Assembly (NCBI GenBank): GCA_902788995.1
Contig: CADAMO010000025.1
Coordinates: forward strand, 7,573 to 49,379
Length of the DNA stretch: 41,807 nt
Direction: 5' to 3'
DNA from: Oscillospiraceae bacterium
GTDB lineage: Bacteria > Bacillota > Clostridia > Oscillospirales > Acutalibacteraceae
The notes beneath the pieces are model-generated. The model was not told the DNA's origin, made no database searches, and saw nothing but the letters and a program-made list of their open reading frames with translations. Made by a program: the position numbers and the translations under genes. Positions 24,561 to 33,490 of this stretch are shown here, in pieces; within the stretch, counting starts at the first letter, position 1; each line of letters begins with the position of its first letter.

Positions 24561-24716
24561 GTCAGAAGTGGGAAGTCGGAAGTCCTGCGCCGGAAGGGAT
24601 CGCTTCCTCTATGAACGTCCTGTATTTTCCAACGCTCCCCATAGGATTTGTTGGGTGATCGCTGTTGCGTTATCCAAAAGGGACTTCCGACTTCCGACTG
24701 ATGACTTCCGACTCTC
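24561..24716. repeat. Inverted arrays of a 7-bp repeat, MITE-like
   Basis: The left array has units like GGAAGTC (24564-24585) and the right array has their reverse complement, GACTTCC (24681-24716). A 15-bp stretch at 24571-24585 is perfectly inverted at 24681-24695, 95 bases apart. The middle shows a small GGAAG...CTTCC hairpin (24592-24607) but no gene. Confidence 0.75.
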
Positions 24717-24767
24717 TGATACAGGTTCCGCAACGGGAACGTGATAACAAAAATGGAAGTGATACAA

Positions 24768-25241
24768 ATGATCAGAGTGGGGCACGGCTACGACGTGCAC
24801 AGATTCGCCGAAGGCCGGCAGCTGATCCTCGGCGGCGTGACGGTCCCCTATGAAAAGGGGCTGCTGGGCCATTCCGACGCGGACGTGCTGCTGCACGCGG
24901 TCAGCGACGCGCTGCTGGGCGCGGCGGCGCTGGGGGATATCGGAAAGCACTTTCCGGATACCGACCCCCAGTATGAGGGCGCCGACAGCCTGCTGCTGCT
25001 GGAAAAATGCGCGATGCTGCTGCGGGACGAGGGCTGGACGGTGAGCAATATTGACGCCACCGTCATTGCCCAGAAGCCGAAGCTGGCGCCGTATATCGGG
25101 CAGATGCGCGTCAATATCGCGGCGGCCTGCGGGCTGGATACCAACGCCGTCAGCGTGAAGGCGACGACGGAAGAGGGCCTCGGCTTTACCGGCGAGCTGC
25201 TGGGCATCAGCGCCCACGCGGTATGCCTGATCGAAAAATAA
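24768..25241 (+). CDS. ispF: 2-C-methyl-D-erythritol 2,4-cyclodiphosphate synthase
   Basis: A 157-residue enzyme of the MEP isoprenoid pathway that cyclises CDP-ME 2-phosphate with release of CMP. Metal ligands D9, H11 (GYDVHRF) and H43 ([17 protein letters not shown]) are present, as are [11 protein letters not shown] and [10 protein letters not shown]. The ATG at 24768 follows GGAAGTGAT and gives the standard family length; a longer frame from 24741 is less likely. cdaA begins 20 bases after the stop. Confidence 0.97.
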   Translation: MIRVGHGYDVHRFAEGRQLILGGVTVPYEKGLLGHSDADVLLHAVSDALLGAAALGDIGKHFPDTDPQYEGADSLLLLEKCAMLLRDEGWTVSNIDATVIAQKPKLAPYIGQMRVNIAAACGLDTNAVSVKATTEEGLGFTGELLGISAHAVCLIEK

Positions 25242-25261
25242 TCTGATTGGTGGAATCAAAC

Positions 25262-26188
25262 ATGTTGATGGAAACGGTACAGACCTTCTTCCTGAAGCTG
25301 AAGGATCTGTTTATGAATTACGACTGGCTGACGGATACGCTGGATATCCTGCTGGTGGCGCTGATCGCCTACGGCATCATCATCCAGCTGCGCAAGTCCC
25401 AGTCCATTCAGGTCATCAAGGGTCTGGCGCTGGTCGTGGTCGTTTACCTCGCCATCTCCTTCGCGGGCATGAAGACCAGCACCTTCATCTTCTCGAAGCT
25501 GTTCAACGATATCATCGTCATCTTCGTGGTGCTCTTCGCGCCGGAGATCCGTCAGGTGCTGGAAACCGTCGGCAAGCGGCGGATCAGCAAGCGGTTCTCC
25601 TTCTTTTCCTCCTCGGCCGACGAGGAGGAGGCGACGGCCATCAACGCCGTCTGCCGCGCCTGCGGCGCCATGAGCGAGAGCAAGGTGGGGTCGCTGATCG
25701 TCTTTCAGCGCAATTCGCTGCTGGGCGACCTGACCAAGCACTCCGTGCCCATTGATTCCGAGACCACCTTTGAAATGGTCTGCAGCATTTTCTATCCCAA
25801 AGCGCCCCTGCACGACGGCGCGATCATCATCAAGGACGGCCGCATCGTCGCCGCCCGCTGCGTGGTGCCCATGAAGAACGACCGCGAGGTCAGCGGCCAC
25901 GTGGGCACGCGTCACCGGGCCGCCTTGGAGGTCAGCCTGAATTCCGACGCGGTGGCGGTGATCACCAGCGAAGAAACGGGCATCATCTCTCTGGCGGTGG
26001 ACGGGCAGCTGCGCCGCGGCCTGACGGACAGCGAGCTGCGGGAGCAGCTGAGCATGCTGCTGCTGTCCCGTGAAAGCGATAAAACCAAGAAGAAAACGGA
26101 GAAAAAGAAACGCGGCGCGCTGCCCGCGGCGGAACCGCCCGCGGACGCCCCGGTCGGCGAAGGAGGGGACAGCGATGAGCAGGAATAA
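25262..26188 (+). CDS. cdaA: Diadenylate cyclase CdaA
   Basis: A 308-residue membrane enzyme making cyclic di-AMP from two ATP. Three N-terminal helices (about 25-95; TLDILLVALIAYGIII, GLALVVVVYLAISFAGM, LFNDIIVIFVVLF) precede the DAC domain with the catalytic D185-G-A and R217-H-R motifs (LHDGAIII, GTRHRAALE). The basic then acidic tail (KTKKKTEKKKR ... GGDSDEQE) is variable in the family. GGTGG lies before the ATG at 25262. It overlaps the cdaR start by 14 bases, the usual CdaA-CdaR coupling; glmM, often third, is absent here. Confidence 0.96.
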   Translation: MLMETVQTFFLKLKDLFMNYDWLTDTLDILLVALIAYGIIIQLRKSQSIQVIKGLALVVVVYLAISFAGMKTSTFIFSKLFNDIIVIFVVLFAPEIRQVLETVGKRRISKRFSFFSSSADEEEATAINAVCRACGAMSESKVGSLIVFQRNSLLGDLTKHSVPIDSETTFEMVCSIFYPKAPLHDGAIIIKDGRIVAARCVVPMKNDREVSGHVGTRHRAALEVSLNSDAVAVITSEETGIISLAVDGQLRRGLTDSELREQLSMLLLSRESDKTKKKTEKKKRGALPAAEPPADAPVGEGGDSDEQE

Positions 26189-27349
26189 GAACGCCAGAGA
26201 TAAGGGCTCCCGCTCCATCATGGATAATAACAAGATCGTCTTTGCTATCTCTCTGCTGATTGCCGTCATCTGCTGGGGCTCCGTCTCGCTGGTCAACACG
26301 CAGGAGACCGAGCGGACCATCACCGGCGTGAAGGTGCAGCTGACCCAGACGGACGAGCTGCTGGCCGATTACGGCCTCTCCGTGTTCGATCAGACGGACT
26401 TCTTCGTAGACGTGACGCTGAAGGGCTACAGCTACCTGCTGCGGGACGTGACCTCCGACAATATCGAGCTCACCGCCTCCTGCGCCTCCGTCGCGGCGGC
26501 CGGCACCTACGATCTGCCAGTGGTCTCCACCCTTGAGGGCGGCGTCAACTCCAACGTGCGCATCACCAAGCTTTCCTCCGGTACGATCAAGGTCTATTTT
26601 GACAAAGAGGTCTCCAAGACCTTCAACCTGGTGGAGGACGTGGTGGAAAAAGAGGGCTACGCCGTAGCCGAGGGCTATGAGCGCGAAAACCCGATCCTCA
26701 GCACCGAGCGCTGGTGCTGGAATCCGACGTGGGCGAGCTGGATCCTTCTCTGTTCACGGTCGCGCCGGACGGGCCGATCTATATCACCATCCCCATCAAC
26801 CATACGGGCACCTATGAAGCCGTGGTGGATTTCTCCAACATGCCCCAGTACTATAAGACCAACGGCTTTGACTACACGGTTTCGCCCGCGACCATTGATA
26901 TCACCTCCACCACCGGCGTGGACGCCACTCAGATGCAGTCGCATCAGATCTCCGTCGGCACGGTAGATTTCAGCGATATCGTCCCCGGTATCGTCAATGA
27001 GATCCCGCTGACCTTCGACGCCGGCGACGGGGCGCATGAATATACCGTCCGCATCGACATGACCGGCATGTCCTCCCGGACCATCACCGTTCCGGTGGAC
27101 GTCTCCAACATCACGATTCCTTCCCGGGTGAAGATCGCCTCTTCCGAAGTGGCCGAGGTAACGGTGGCGGGGCCCGCCGACGTGCTGAAAGCGCTGGAGA
27201 AAAACGCGGTCTATGCCGTTCCGGTGACGGATGGGATGGCGTCCTTTACGGAGGGGAGCTATGCCGTACAGGCGAAGATCGTCTTCCGCACGGCCACCAA
27301 CTGCTGGGCCTACGGCAAGGACTACACCATCCGGATCGAAGTTTCATAA
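26175..27349 (+). pseudogene. cdaR: CdaR (YbbR-domain) regulator of CdaA, interrupted by a one-base frameshift
   Basis: GAAGGAGGGG precedes ATG 26175. The first frame encodes a cytoplasmic start, one membrane helix (IVFAISLLIAVICWGSVSLV) and YbbR repeats through about 26709 (ENPILSTE), then turns into non-homologous sequence and ends at 26966. YbbR homology resumes in the frame one base earlier (LESDVGELDPSLF from about 26714) and runs to the stop at 27349 (DYTIRIEVS). Inserting one base near 26710 would give ...STERVVLESDVGELD..., a continuous protein of about 391 residues. CdaR modulates diadenylate cyclase outside the membrane. Whether this is a real mutation, a sequencing error or recoding cannot be told here. 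Confidence 0.88.
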
Positions 27350-27360
27350 CGAATGACGAG

Positions 27361-28737
27361 ATGAAAACTGTTTGCAAGCTGCTGCTGCCGCTGCTTTGCG
27401 CCGCGCTGCTGCTGGCCGGGTGCTCCCCGGTGGATTTCTTCTCCACGGATTCGCTTCTCCGCGCGCCGCGGCTCACCGGCACCAACGCCGCGCTGCAGCA
27501 GGCCTTTGAAGCCGCCGTGGGCAAGGACGTGTTCCTGGTCAGCCCCCTGACGGGGGAATACCGCTCCGCCTACGTCCTCAAGGACTGCAACGGGGACAAG
27601 GTGGAAGAGGCCTTCGTGTTCTACGTCCGCCACGGGTCGGAAAACACGGTGCACGTCCACTTGCTGGAATACGCCGAGCACGCCTGGTACTCCGCCGCGG
27701 ATATCGCGGGAAACGGCAGCGAGATCTACAAGGTGGAATTCTTCAATATCGACGGCGACCCGGATCAGGAGCTGGCGGTCACCTGGACCGTCTCCGACTC
27801 CCGCCGGGACAAGACACTGTCGCTGTATAACCTTGATTTTGCGCACGACCCCGGTTCCGATCTGTTCAATCCGCTGGCGTCGGTACAGGTCTTCGACTAC
27901 TTCGTCGCCGACTTTGACAAGGACAGGCAGAACGAGCTGTTTTACGTATATTTCGATTCCACGGAGGAGAAAAACGGCGCTTACGCCAAGCTGCTGAAAT
28001 ACTCCGAAGCGGATACGGTGCTCTATCCTGTCAACGAGGTGAAGTTTGACGGCAGAGCCTCGAACCTGCTGGCGGTAAAATACGACTATGCCGACGGGCG
28101 GTATGAGTTCTACGCCGACTGCGCGGTGGGCGAGAACTCCTACTATACGGAGCTGATCCTCTATGAGCCCGAAACGGCGACCCTGTCGCTGCCATTGCGG
28201 GCGCTGTATGAGGACCCCGTGGCGCAGACCCGCCGTTCCTCGCTGCTGTACGCGGACGACGTGGACGGGGACGGCAGGATCGAGATCCCCGTAGAGCGGA
28301 ATCTTGACAATTCCTTTGTGATCAACTATCCCGAGAGCGAGACCGTCCCGCTGCGCTGCGTCAGCTGGCTGCGGTTCGGGCAGGAGGGATTCACCACCAC
28401 GGTGACCTATTACGTCAGCGACGCTTACGGCTACCGGCTCCGGCTGGATCCCGCCCTCGGCGCGTTATATATCATCAACGACTACATGACCGGCGAGGTG
28501 CAGTTCCGCTCGGTGGAATCCCTTTCCGGAGAAACGAATGAGGGCGATGAATCCGCCGCGCCGGACGACCTGCTGTTTACGGTCTCCCCTGCAGTGAGGG
28601 CGAGGACGGCGGCCCCCGACGCGGACCCCGCCGCGGACGCCGCGTCGAAGCTGCGCATCGTGGTAACCGACTTCGGCCGTTCGCGGAACATTACCAGGAA
28701 AACGGTTGAAGCGCTGATTGAAACGGTTGACGCCTGA
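27361..28737 (+). CDS. Lipoprotein of unknown function beside a two-component system
   Basis: A 458-residue exported lipoprotein: the signal ends in LLAGC (Cys21). The body has several Asp/Asn-rich loops of the FG-GAP/VCBS kind (KDCNGDKVEEAF, NIDGDPDQELAV, DFDKDRQNELFYVYF, DVDGDGRIEIPV), which suggests a beta-propeller of about 5-6 blades, and a low-complexity region DADPAADAASK near the end. No enzyme motif is seen. It starts 11 bases after cdaR, and a response regulator follows 20 bases after its stop, so it may feed signals to the downstream kinase. That link is inference. Confidence 0.85.
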   Translation: MKTVCKLLLPLLCAALLLAGCSPVDFFSTDSLLRAPRLTGTNAALQQAFEAAVGKDVFLVSPLTGEYRSAYVLKDCNGDKVEEAFVFYVRHGSENTVHVHLLEYAEHAWYSAADIAGNGSEIYKVEFFNIDGDPDQELAVTWTVSDSRRDKTLSLYNLDFAHDPGSDLFNPLASVQVFDYFVADFDKDRQNELFYVYFDSTEEKNGAYAKLLKYSEADTVLYPVNEVKFDGRASNLLAVKYDYADGRYEFYADCAVGENSYYTELILYEPETATLSLPLRALYEDPVAQTRRSSLLYADDVDGDGRIEIPVERNLDNSFVINYPESETVPLRCVSWLRFGQEGFTTTVTYYVSDAYGYRLRLDPALGALYIINDYMTGEVQFRSVESLSGETNEGDESAAPDDLLFTVSPAVRARTAAPDADPAADAASKLRIVVTDFGRSRNITRKTVEALIETVDA

Positions 28738-28757
28738 AAGGAGAGGTGACGACGGAA

Positions 28758-29465
28758 ATGAAACGGATCCTGATCGCGGAAGACGAAAAATCCATCAGAG
28801 AGCTGGTGGCCTTCAATCTGAAGCGGAACGGCTACGACGTGGCGGAGGCGGAAAACGGCAGCGCCGCGCTGAAGCTGTACGACGAGTATAACGGCAATTT
28901 CGATATCGCCCTGCTGGATATCATGATGCCGGAGGTGGACGGGCTGGAGGTCTGCAAGCAGCTGCGCAAGCGCAGCAGCACGCTGGGCATCATTTTGCTC
29001 ACCGCCAAAACCCAGGAGATGGATAAAGTCACCGGTCTGCTGGTGGGCGCCGACGACTACGTGACGAAGCCCTTCTCCCCGGCGGAGCTGATGGCGCGCA
29101 TCGACGCGGTCCACCGGCGGGTGACCCTCAACCGGGAGTTCGCCTCCAAAAGCCGCGATAAGAGCTACGTGATCGAGCTGGGCGAGTTCGCGCTGAACCT
29201 GCGCAACCGCACGCTGACCAAGAGCGGCAAGGTGATCGAGCTGACGCAGGTGGAGTTCCAGATCATGGAGTTCTTCTTCGCCCAGCCCAACACCCCGCTG
29301 GAGCGCAACGCGATTCTGTACCACGTATGGGGCGATATGTATTACGGCGACGAAAAGGTCGTGGACGTGAATATCCGCCGCCTGCGGATGAAGCTAGAGG
29401 ACGACCCCTCCAACCCCAAGCACCTGACGACGATCTGGGGTGTGGGCTACAAATGGCTGGTGTGA
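28758..29465 (+). CDS. OmpR/PhoB-family response regulator
   Basis: A 235-residue regulator. The receiver domain has the acidic pair (AEDEKS), phospho-acceptor D54 (LLDIMMPEVDG), a Thr in LLTAKT and K104 (YVTKPFSP). The C-terminal winged helix binds DNA (LTQVEFQIMEFF, VDVNIRRLRMKLE, TIWGVGYKWLV). The ATG at 28758 is preferred with AGGTG 9 bases upstream; GTG 28746 is an alternative but its SD spacing is too short. The cognate kinase begins 4 bases past the stop. Confidence 0.95.
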   Translation: MKRILIAEDEKSIRELVAFNLKRNGYDVAEAENGSAALKLYDEYNGNFDIALLDIMMPEVDGLEVCKQLRKRSSTLGIILLTAKTQEMDKVTGLLVGADDYVTKPFSPAELMARIDAVHRRVTLNREFASKSRDKSYVIELGEFALNLRNRTLTKSGKVIELTQVEFQIMEFFFAQPNTPLERNAILYHVWGDMYYGDEKVVDVNIRRLRMKLEDDPSNPKHLTTIWGVGYKWLV

Positions 29466-29469
29466 TTTT

Positions 29470-30897
29470 ATGACAAAAAGCGGTATTACGAAGCGCTGGC
29501 TCCTTACCACGATCCTCGTGATCGCGGTCATTCTGCTGCTGATCGACACCGGCATCATCTTTTTTCTGAAAAACTACTATTACAGCACCGTGGAGCGCAA
29601 GCTGCAGTCGCTGGGGCAGAGCTCCGCCGTGGCAGATTTCTTCAGCTCCTACATCGGGGCCTCCAACGACGTTTTCTCCTCCCGCGCCAACGAGTACGTG
29701 GAAAACTTCACCGATATCAACGTGTCGGAGGTGTGGGTCCTCAATAAAAACGGCGAGGTGATCGTCACCTCCACCGGGTTCATCCCCGACAGCCCCGGCA
29801 TTCCGGATTACGCGCTGGCGCTGGATTCCTCCACCGGCCGCTCCTTCTGGACGGGGCCGATGCCCTCCGGCGAAAAGGTCATGGCCATGACCACGCTCTT
29901 GCCCCTGACCAGCAGCCGCAGCAACGGCGCGGTGCGCTACATGATCTCGCTGGAGCTGGTGGACCGGCAGATCGTCAAGCTGGCGGTGCTGTCCTCCGCC
30001 GTCTGCGTCTTCGCCATCATCCTCGTGCTGATCTCCGGCATGTTCTTCGTGCGGTCCATCGTGGGGCCGGTCAAGCGGCTGAACGCCGCCGCGCGGGACA
30101 TCGCGGAGGGCAACTTCAACCAGCGGGTGGAGGTTCCCAACCGCTACGACGAGCTGGCGGAGCTGTCGGAATCCATCAACTACATGACGGAGGAGATCGA
30201 CAAGACCTCCCGCATGAAGAACGACTTTATCTCCACCGTTTCCCACGAGCTGCGCACGCCCCTCACCGCCATCAAGGGCTGGGCGGAGACGCTGCTCTCC
30301 GTCAACGAGGGCAGGGATGAAACGGTGACGGACGGCCTGAAGGTCATCGTCAGCGAAACGGATCACCTGTATTCGCTGGTGGAGGATCTGCTGGATTTCT
30401 CCAAGATCGAAAGCGGCCGCATGACGCTGTTTCTGCAGCAGATCGACGCGCTGGCGGAACTGGACGACGCGGTGGTCGCCATGCGGGACCGCGCCAACCG
30501 CCGGGGCATCGAGATCGTCTATTCCGCCCCGGAGGCGGCGGCTCCCATGAACGCCGACCCCGACCGGATCAAGCAGGTGTTCGTCAATATTCTGGATAAC
30601 GCCATCAAGTACACGCCGGAGGGCGGCCGTATCGCCGTGACGGCGGAGCTGTCGGCGAAAACGCTCGGCATCTGCTTTGCCGATAACGGCTGCGGCATCG
30701 CCGAAGAGGACCTGCCGCACGTGAAAGAAAAATTCTATAAAGCCAACATTTCGGTCAAGGGGTCCGGCATCGGACTGGCCGTATGCGAGGAGATCATCAG
30801 TCTCCATAAAGGCAGCATTCAGATAGAAAGCAAGCTCGGCGAAGGGACGCAGGTCACGGTGACGCTGCCCCTGCGTGCCGAGAGAAAGGACAGTTAA
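29470..30897 (+). CDS. PhoR/WalK-type sensor histidine kinase
   Basis: A 475-residue membrane kinase. TM1 (about 10-30) and TM2 (about 170-192) flank an extracellular sensor domain. A HAMP domain follows (RSIVGPVKRLNAAARDIAEGNF), then the HisKA domain with H259 (FISTVSHELRTPLTAIKGW), and the HATPase_c domain with N box NILDNAIKYTPEGG, G1 DNGCGI and G2 KGSGIGLAV. There is no PAS domain between HAMP and HisKA. Upstream methionines in this frame overlap the regulator; ATG 29470 lies just after its TGA. It should phosphorylate the adjacent OmpR-type regulator; the signal is unknown. Confidence 0.95.
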   Translation: MTKSGITKRWLLTTILVIAVILLLIDTGIIFFLKNYYYSTVERKLQSLGQSSAVADFFSSYIGASNDVFSSRANEYVENFTDINVSEVWVLNKNGEVIVTSTGFIPDSPGIPDYALALDSSTGRSFWTGPMPSGEKVMAMTTLLPLTSSRSNGAVRYMISLELVDRQIVKLAVLSSAVCVFAIILVLISGMFFVRSIVGPVKRLNAAARDIAEGNFNQRVEVPNRYDELAELSESINYMTEEIDKTSRMKNDFISTVSHELRTPLTAIKGWAETLLSVNEGRDETVTDGLKVIVSETDHLYSLVEDLLDFSKIESGRMTLFLQQIDALAELDDAVVAMRDRANRRGIEIVYSAPEAAAPMNADPDRIKQVFVNILDNAIKYTPEGGRIAVTAELSAKTLGICFADNGCGIAEEDLPHVKEKFYKANISVKGSGIGLAVCEEIISLHKGSIQIESKLGEGTQVTVTLPLRAERKDS

Positions 30898-31905
30898 ATG
30901 TCAGATAAACAGACAAAAAGCCGCCCCTCCATCGGCGGGCAGGCGCTGATCGAAGGGGTCATGATGAACGGCCCCGAGGGCGTGGTGCTCTCGGTCAGAA
31001 ACGAAAAAGGCGAGATCATTACGGAACAGCAGGATTACAAGCACGCCCGCGACAAGTATAAGGCGCTGGGCTGGCCGCTGATCCGGGGCGTGGTCAACTT
31101 CGTGGAATCCATGATCATCGGCTACAAGAGCCTGATGCGGTCGGCGGAGCTTTCCGGCCAGCTGGAGGCGGAGGAATCCACCGAAAACATGGGCAAGGTG
31201 GACCGCTGGCTCAACGACCACATGGGGCCGAAAATGTTCGCGGTCATCAGCACCGTCGCCTCGGTCTTCGCCGTCGCGCTGGCCTTCGGCCTGTTCATGT
31301 TCCTGCCGGCGTGGCTGGTGGATCTGGTGGACGGCAAGCTGCTGCACGACGCGCTGAAGGATTTTCACCCCTTCTTCGAGGGCATCATCCGTCTGGTGAT
31401 CATGGTCCTCTACATGTTTGCCATCTCCCGCATGAAGGATATCAAGCGGGTGTTCATGTACCACGGGGCGGAGCACAAGTCCATCTGCTGTTTTGAAAAG
31501 GGGCTGCCCCTGACCGTGAAAAACGTGAAGGGCTGCCGCCGCTTCCATCCCCGCTGCGGCACCAGCTTCATCTTTGTGGTCATCATTATCAGTATTCTGG
31601 TTTCTTCCATCGTCGTTCTGATCATTCCGCAGCTCAACGATACCGCCAACCGCCTGTGGTGGATGGTCTGCAAGATCTTCGTGGTGCTGCCCCTTGTGAC
31701 GGCCATCAGCTACGAGTTCATCCGTTACGCGGGCAAGCACGACAACGTCTTTACCAAGATCCTCTCCGCGCCGGGGCTGTGGATGCAGCGCATCACCACC
31801 GCCGAGCCCACCGACGACATGATGGAAGTGGCCATCGCCTCCATCCTCGCGGTGCTGCCGGAGGACCTCAAGGCGGAGGTTCAGCCGAAAGAGGCCGGCG
31901 AATGA
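30898..31905 (+). CDS. DUF1385 membrane protein (YqhQ type)
   Basis: A 335-residue polytopic membrane protein of the DUF1385 family. Typical motifs are GGQALIEGVMMNGP at the N terminus, MYHGAEHKSICCFEKG and CRRFHPRCGTSF in the middle, with about four membrane helices (AVALAFGLFMFLPAW, IIRLVIMVLYMFAI, FVVIIISILVSSIVVL, IFVVLPLVTAISYEF). The His/Cys-rich motifs look like a metal site, but no reaction is established. The ATG starts on the base after the kinase stop codon, with AAAGGA upstream, and prmC overlaps the end: a standard Clostridia arrangement. Confidence 0.92.
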   Translation: MSDKQTKSRPSIGGQALIEGVMMNGPEGVVLSVRNEKGEIITEQQDYKHARDKYKALGWPLIRGVVNFVESMIIGYKSLMRSAELSGQLEAEESTENMGKVDRWLNDHMGPKMFAVISTVASVFAVALAFGLFMFLPAWLVDLVDGKLLHDALKDFHPFFEGIIRLVIMVLYMFAISRMKDIKRVFMYHGAEHKSICCFEKGLPLTVKNVKGCRRFHPRCGTSFIFVVIIISILVSSIVVLIIPQLNDTANRLWWMVCKIFVVLPLVTAISYEFIRYAGKHDNVFTKILSAPGLWMQRITTAEPTDDMMEVAIASILAVLPEDLKAEVQPKEAGE

Positions 31906-32750
31906 CGGAGCGGACGCTCCGGGAGCTGGCCCGCGAAGGAAGTTTGTTCCTGACGGAACGGGGCGTTGCGGACGCGGCCTTTGACGCCCGTCAGCTGCTG
32001 GCGCACCTGCTCTCGCTGGACGGAACGGCTTTTCTGCTGAACGGAGACAGACCCGTGAGCGGAGAAGACGCGGCGGCGTATTCCGCCTTGCTTGAGCGCC
32101 GTGCGGCAGGGGAGCCCCTGCAATATCTTCTCGGCGAATGGGATTTCTGCGGCGGGACCTTTTTTGTCGGGCCCGGGGTCTTGATCCCCCGGCCTGAGAC
32201 GGAGCAGCTGGCGGAAACCTGTATTGACGCGGTCGTTTCCCGCGGACTGAAAACGGTGTATGACCTGTGCGCCGGTACCGGCTGCATCGGACTGACAGTC
32301 GCCAAAGCCTGCCCGCAGGCGGAGGTTTATCTCTTTGAATTATACGACGGCGCTTATGCCTATCTGGAAAAGAACGCGGCGGCCTTCGGGCTGCCGAACG
32401 TCCGGCTCGTAAGGGCCGACGTGCTGCAAAGCCCGCCGGAGGGGCTGCCTGCGCCGGAGCTGATCGTCTCCAACCCGCCCTACATCCGGGCGGAGGAGAT
32501 CGCCGGTCTGCAAAAGGAGGTCGGCTTTGAGCCGGTCACGGCTCTTGACGGCGGCGGGGACGGGTTCGTCTTCTACCGCGCCATCGCGGAAAAATGGCTG
32601 CCGTTGCTGCAAAAGGGCGGTTTCGTCGCGGCGGAATGCGGCGAGGGCCAGCCGGAGACAGTAGCCCGTCTCTTCGGCCAATATCTTGACTGCGCCGTGG
32701 TCAATGACCTGTACGGCGTTTCCCGGTTTGTGACCGGGACAAAAGTGTAA
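31902..32750 (+). CDS. prmC: Peptide chain release factor N5-glutamine methyltransferase
   Basis: A 282-residue SAM-dependent methyltransferase that methylates the Gln of the GGQ motif of release factors. The N-terminal helical domain (DARQLLAHLL) is followed by QYLLGEWDF, PRPETEQL, a SAM loop (DLCAGTGCIGLTVA) and the catalytic N191-P-P-Y motif. The ATG overlaps the DUF1385 stop (ATGA). The longer upstream frame (from 31656) is antagonised by the DUF1385 gene and is not used. Confidence 0.96.
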   Translation: MTERTLRELAREGSLFLTERGVADAAFDARQLLAHLLSLDGTAFLLNGDRPVSGEDAAAYSALLERRAAGEPLQYLLGEWDFCGGTFFVGPGVLIPRPETEQLAETCIDAVVSRGLKTVYDLCAGTGCIGLTVAKACPQAEVYLFELYDGAYAYLEKNAAAFGLPNVRLVRADVLQSPPEGLPAPELIVSNPPYIRAEEIAGLQKEVGFEPVTALDGGGDGFVFYRAIAEKWLPLLQKGGFVAAECGEGQPETVARLFGQYLDCAVVNDLYGVSRFVTGTKV

Positions 32751-32767
32751 CCATATCGGAGGTAGCT

Positions 32768-33478
32768 ATGCTTTCCTATTTATTCGGCGTCATCTCGGGC
32801 GAATATGAGATCAAAGACGTGATTTTGCAGCTGTGTGTGCTGGCCTTTGTGTGGGCCTGCTGTCTGCCGGTGCATGAGAGCGCCCACGCGTGGATGGCCA
32901 ACAAGCTGGGGGACGCCACCGGGCGGCTCAGCGGGCGCATCACCCTCAACCCCATGGCGCATCTGTCGCTGCCGGGCACGCTGATGATGATCGTATTCGG
33001 CTTCGGCTACGCAAGGCCGGTGCCGGTCAATATCCGCAATTTCCCCGTCAAAAAGCGCAAGCAGTATTTCGCCCTGACGGCGGCGGCAGGTCCCCTTTCC
33101 AACCTGCTGCTGGCGGTGATCTTTACGCTTTTTGCCAATATCGCCTACTTCGCTTTGATGAAGAGCGGAGCGGAGAACACCGCGCTGGTGGCGGCCTATC
33201 AGTTCTTCGGGGGCGTGGCCTACGTCAACGTGGCGCTGGCCATCTTCAACCTGATCCCTTTTCCGCCGCTGGACGGCTCCCGGCTGATCTCCATGTTCCT
33301 GCCGGATGAGCTTTATTACAAGCTGCTCTCCTATGAGCGCTACACCATGTATATCCTCTTCGGCCTGATTTTTCTGTTCAACCGCATCGGCATTTCCCCC
33401 ATCGGCATCTTGACGAAGCTGGTCTACGGCGGTATCGACAAGCTGATCGGCCTTCCCTTTGAACTGCTGCTGCGCTGA
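32768..33478 (+). CDS. Site-2 protease-like M50 membrane metalloprotease
   Basis: A 236-residue membrane protease. The zinc motif H36-E-S-A-H40 lies in an early helix (CCLPVHESAHAW), and the third ligand region is NLIPFPPLDGSRL with its Asp. GDATGRLSGRITLNPMAHLS is the standard loop after HExxH. It has about five or six helices and no PDZ domain, which matches the short M50 group common in Firmicutes rather than the RseP/RasP group. The substrate is unknown. GGAGGT lies 4-5 bases before the ATG. Confidence 0.93.
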   Translation: MLSYLFGVISGEYEIKDVILQLCVLAFVWACCLPVHESAHAWMANKLGDATGRLSGRITLNPMAHLSLPGTLMMIVFGFGYARPVPVNIRNFPVKKRKQYFALTAAAGPLSNLLLAVIFTLFANIAYFALMKSGAENTALVAAYQFFGGVAYVNVALAIFNLIPFPPLDGSRLISMFLPDELYYKLLSYERYTMYILFGLIFLFNRIGISPIGILTKLVYGGIDKLIGLPFELLLR

Positions 33479-33490
33479 CGAAAGGAACCT

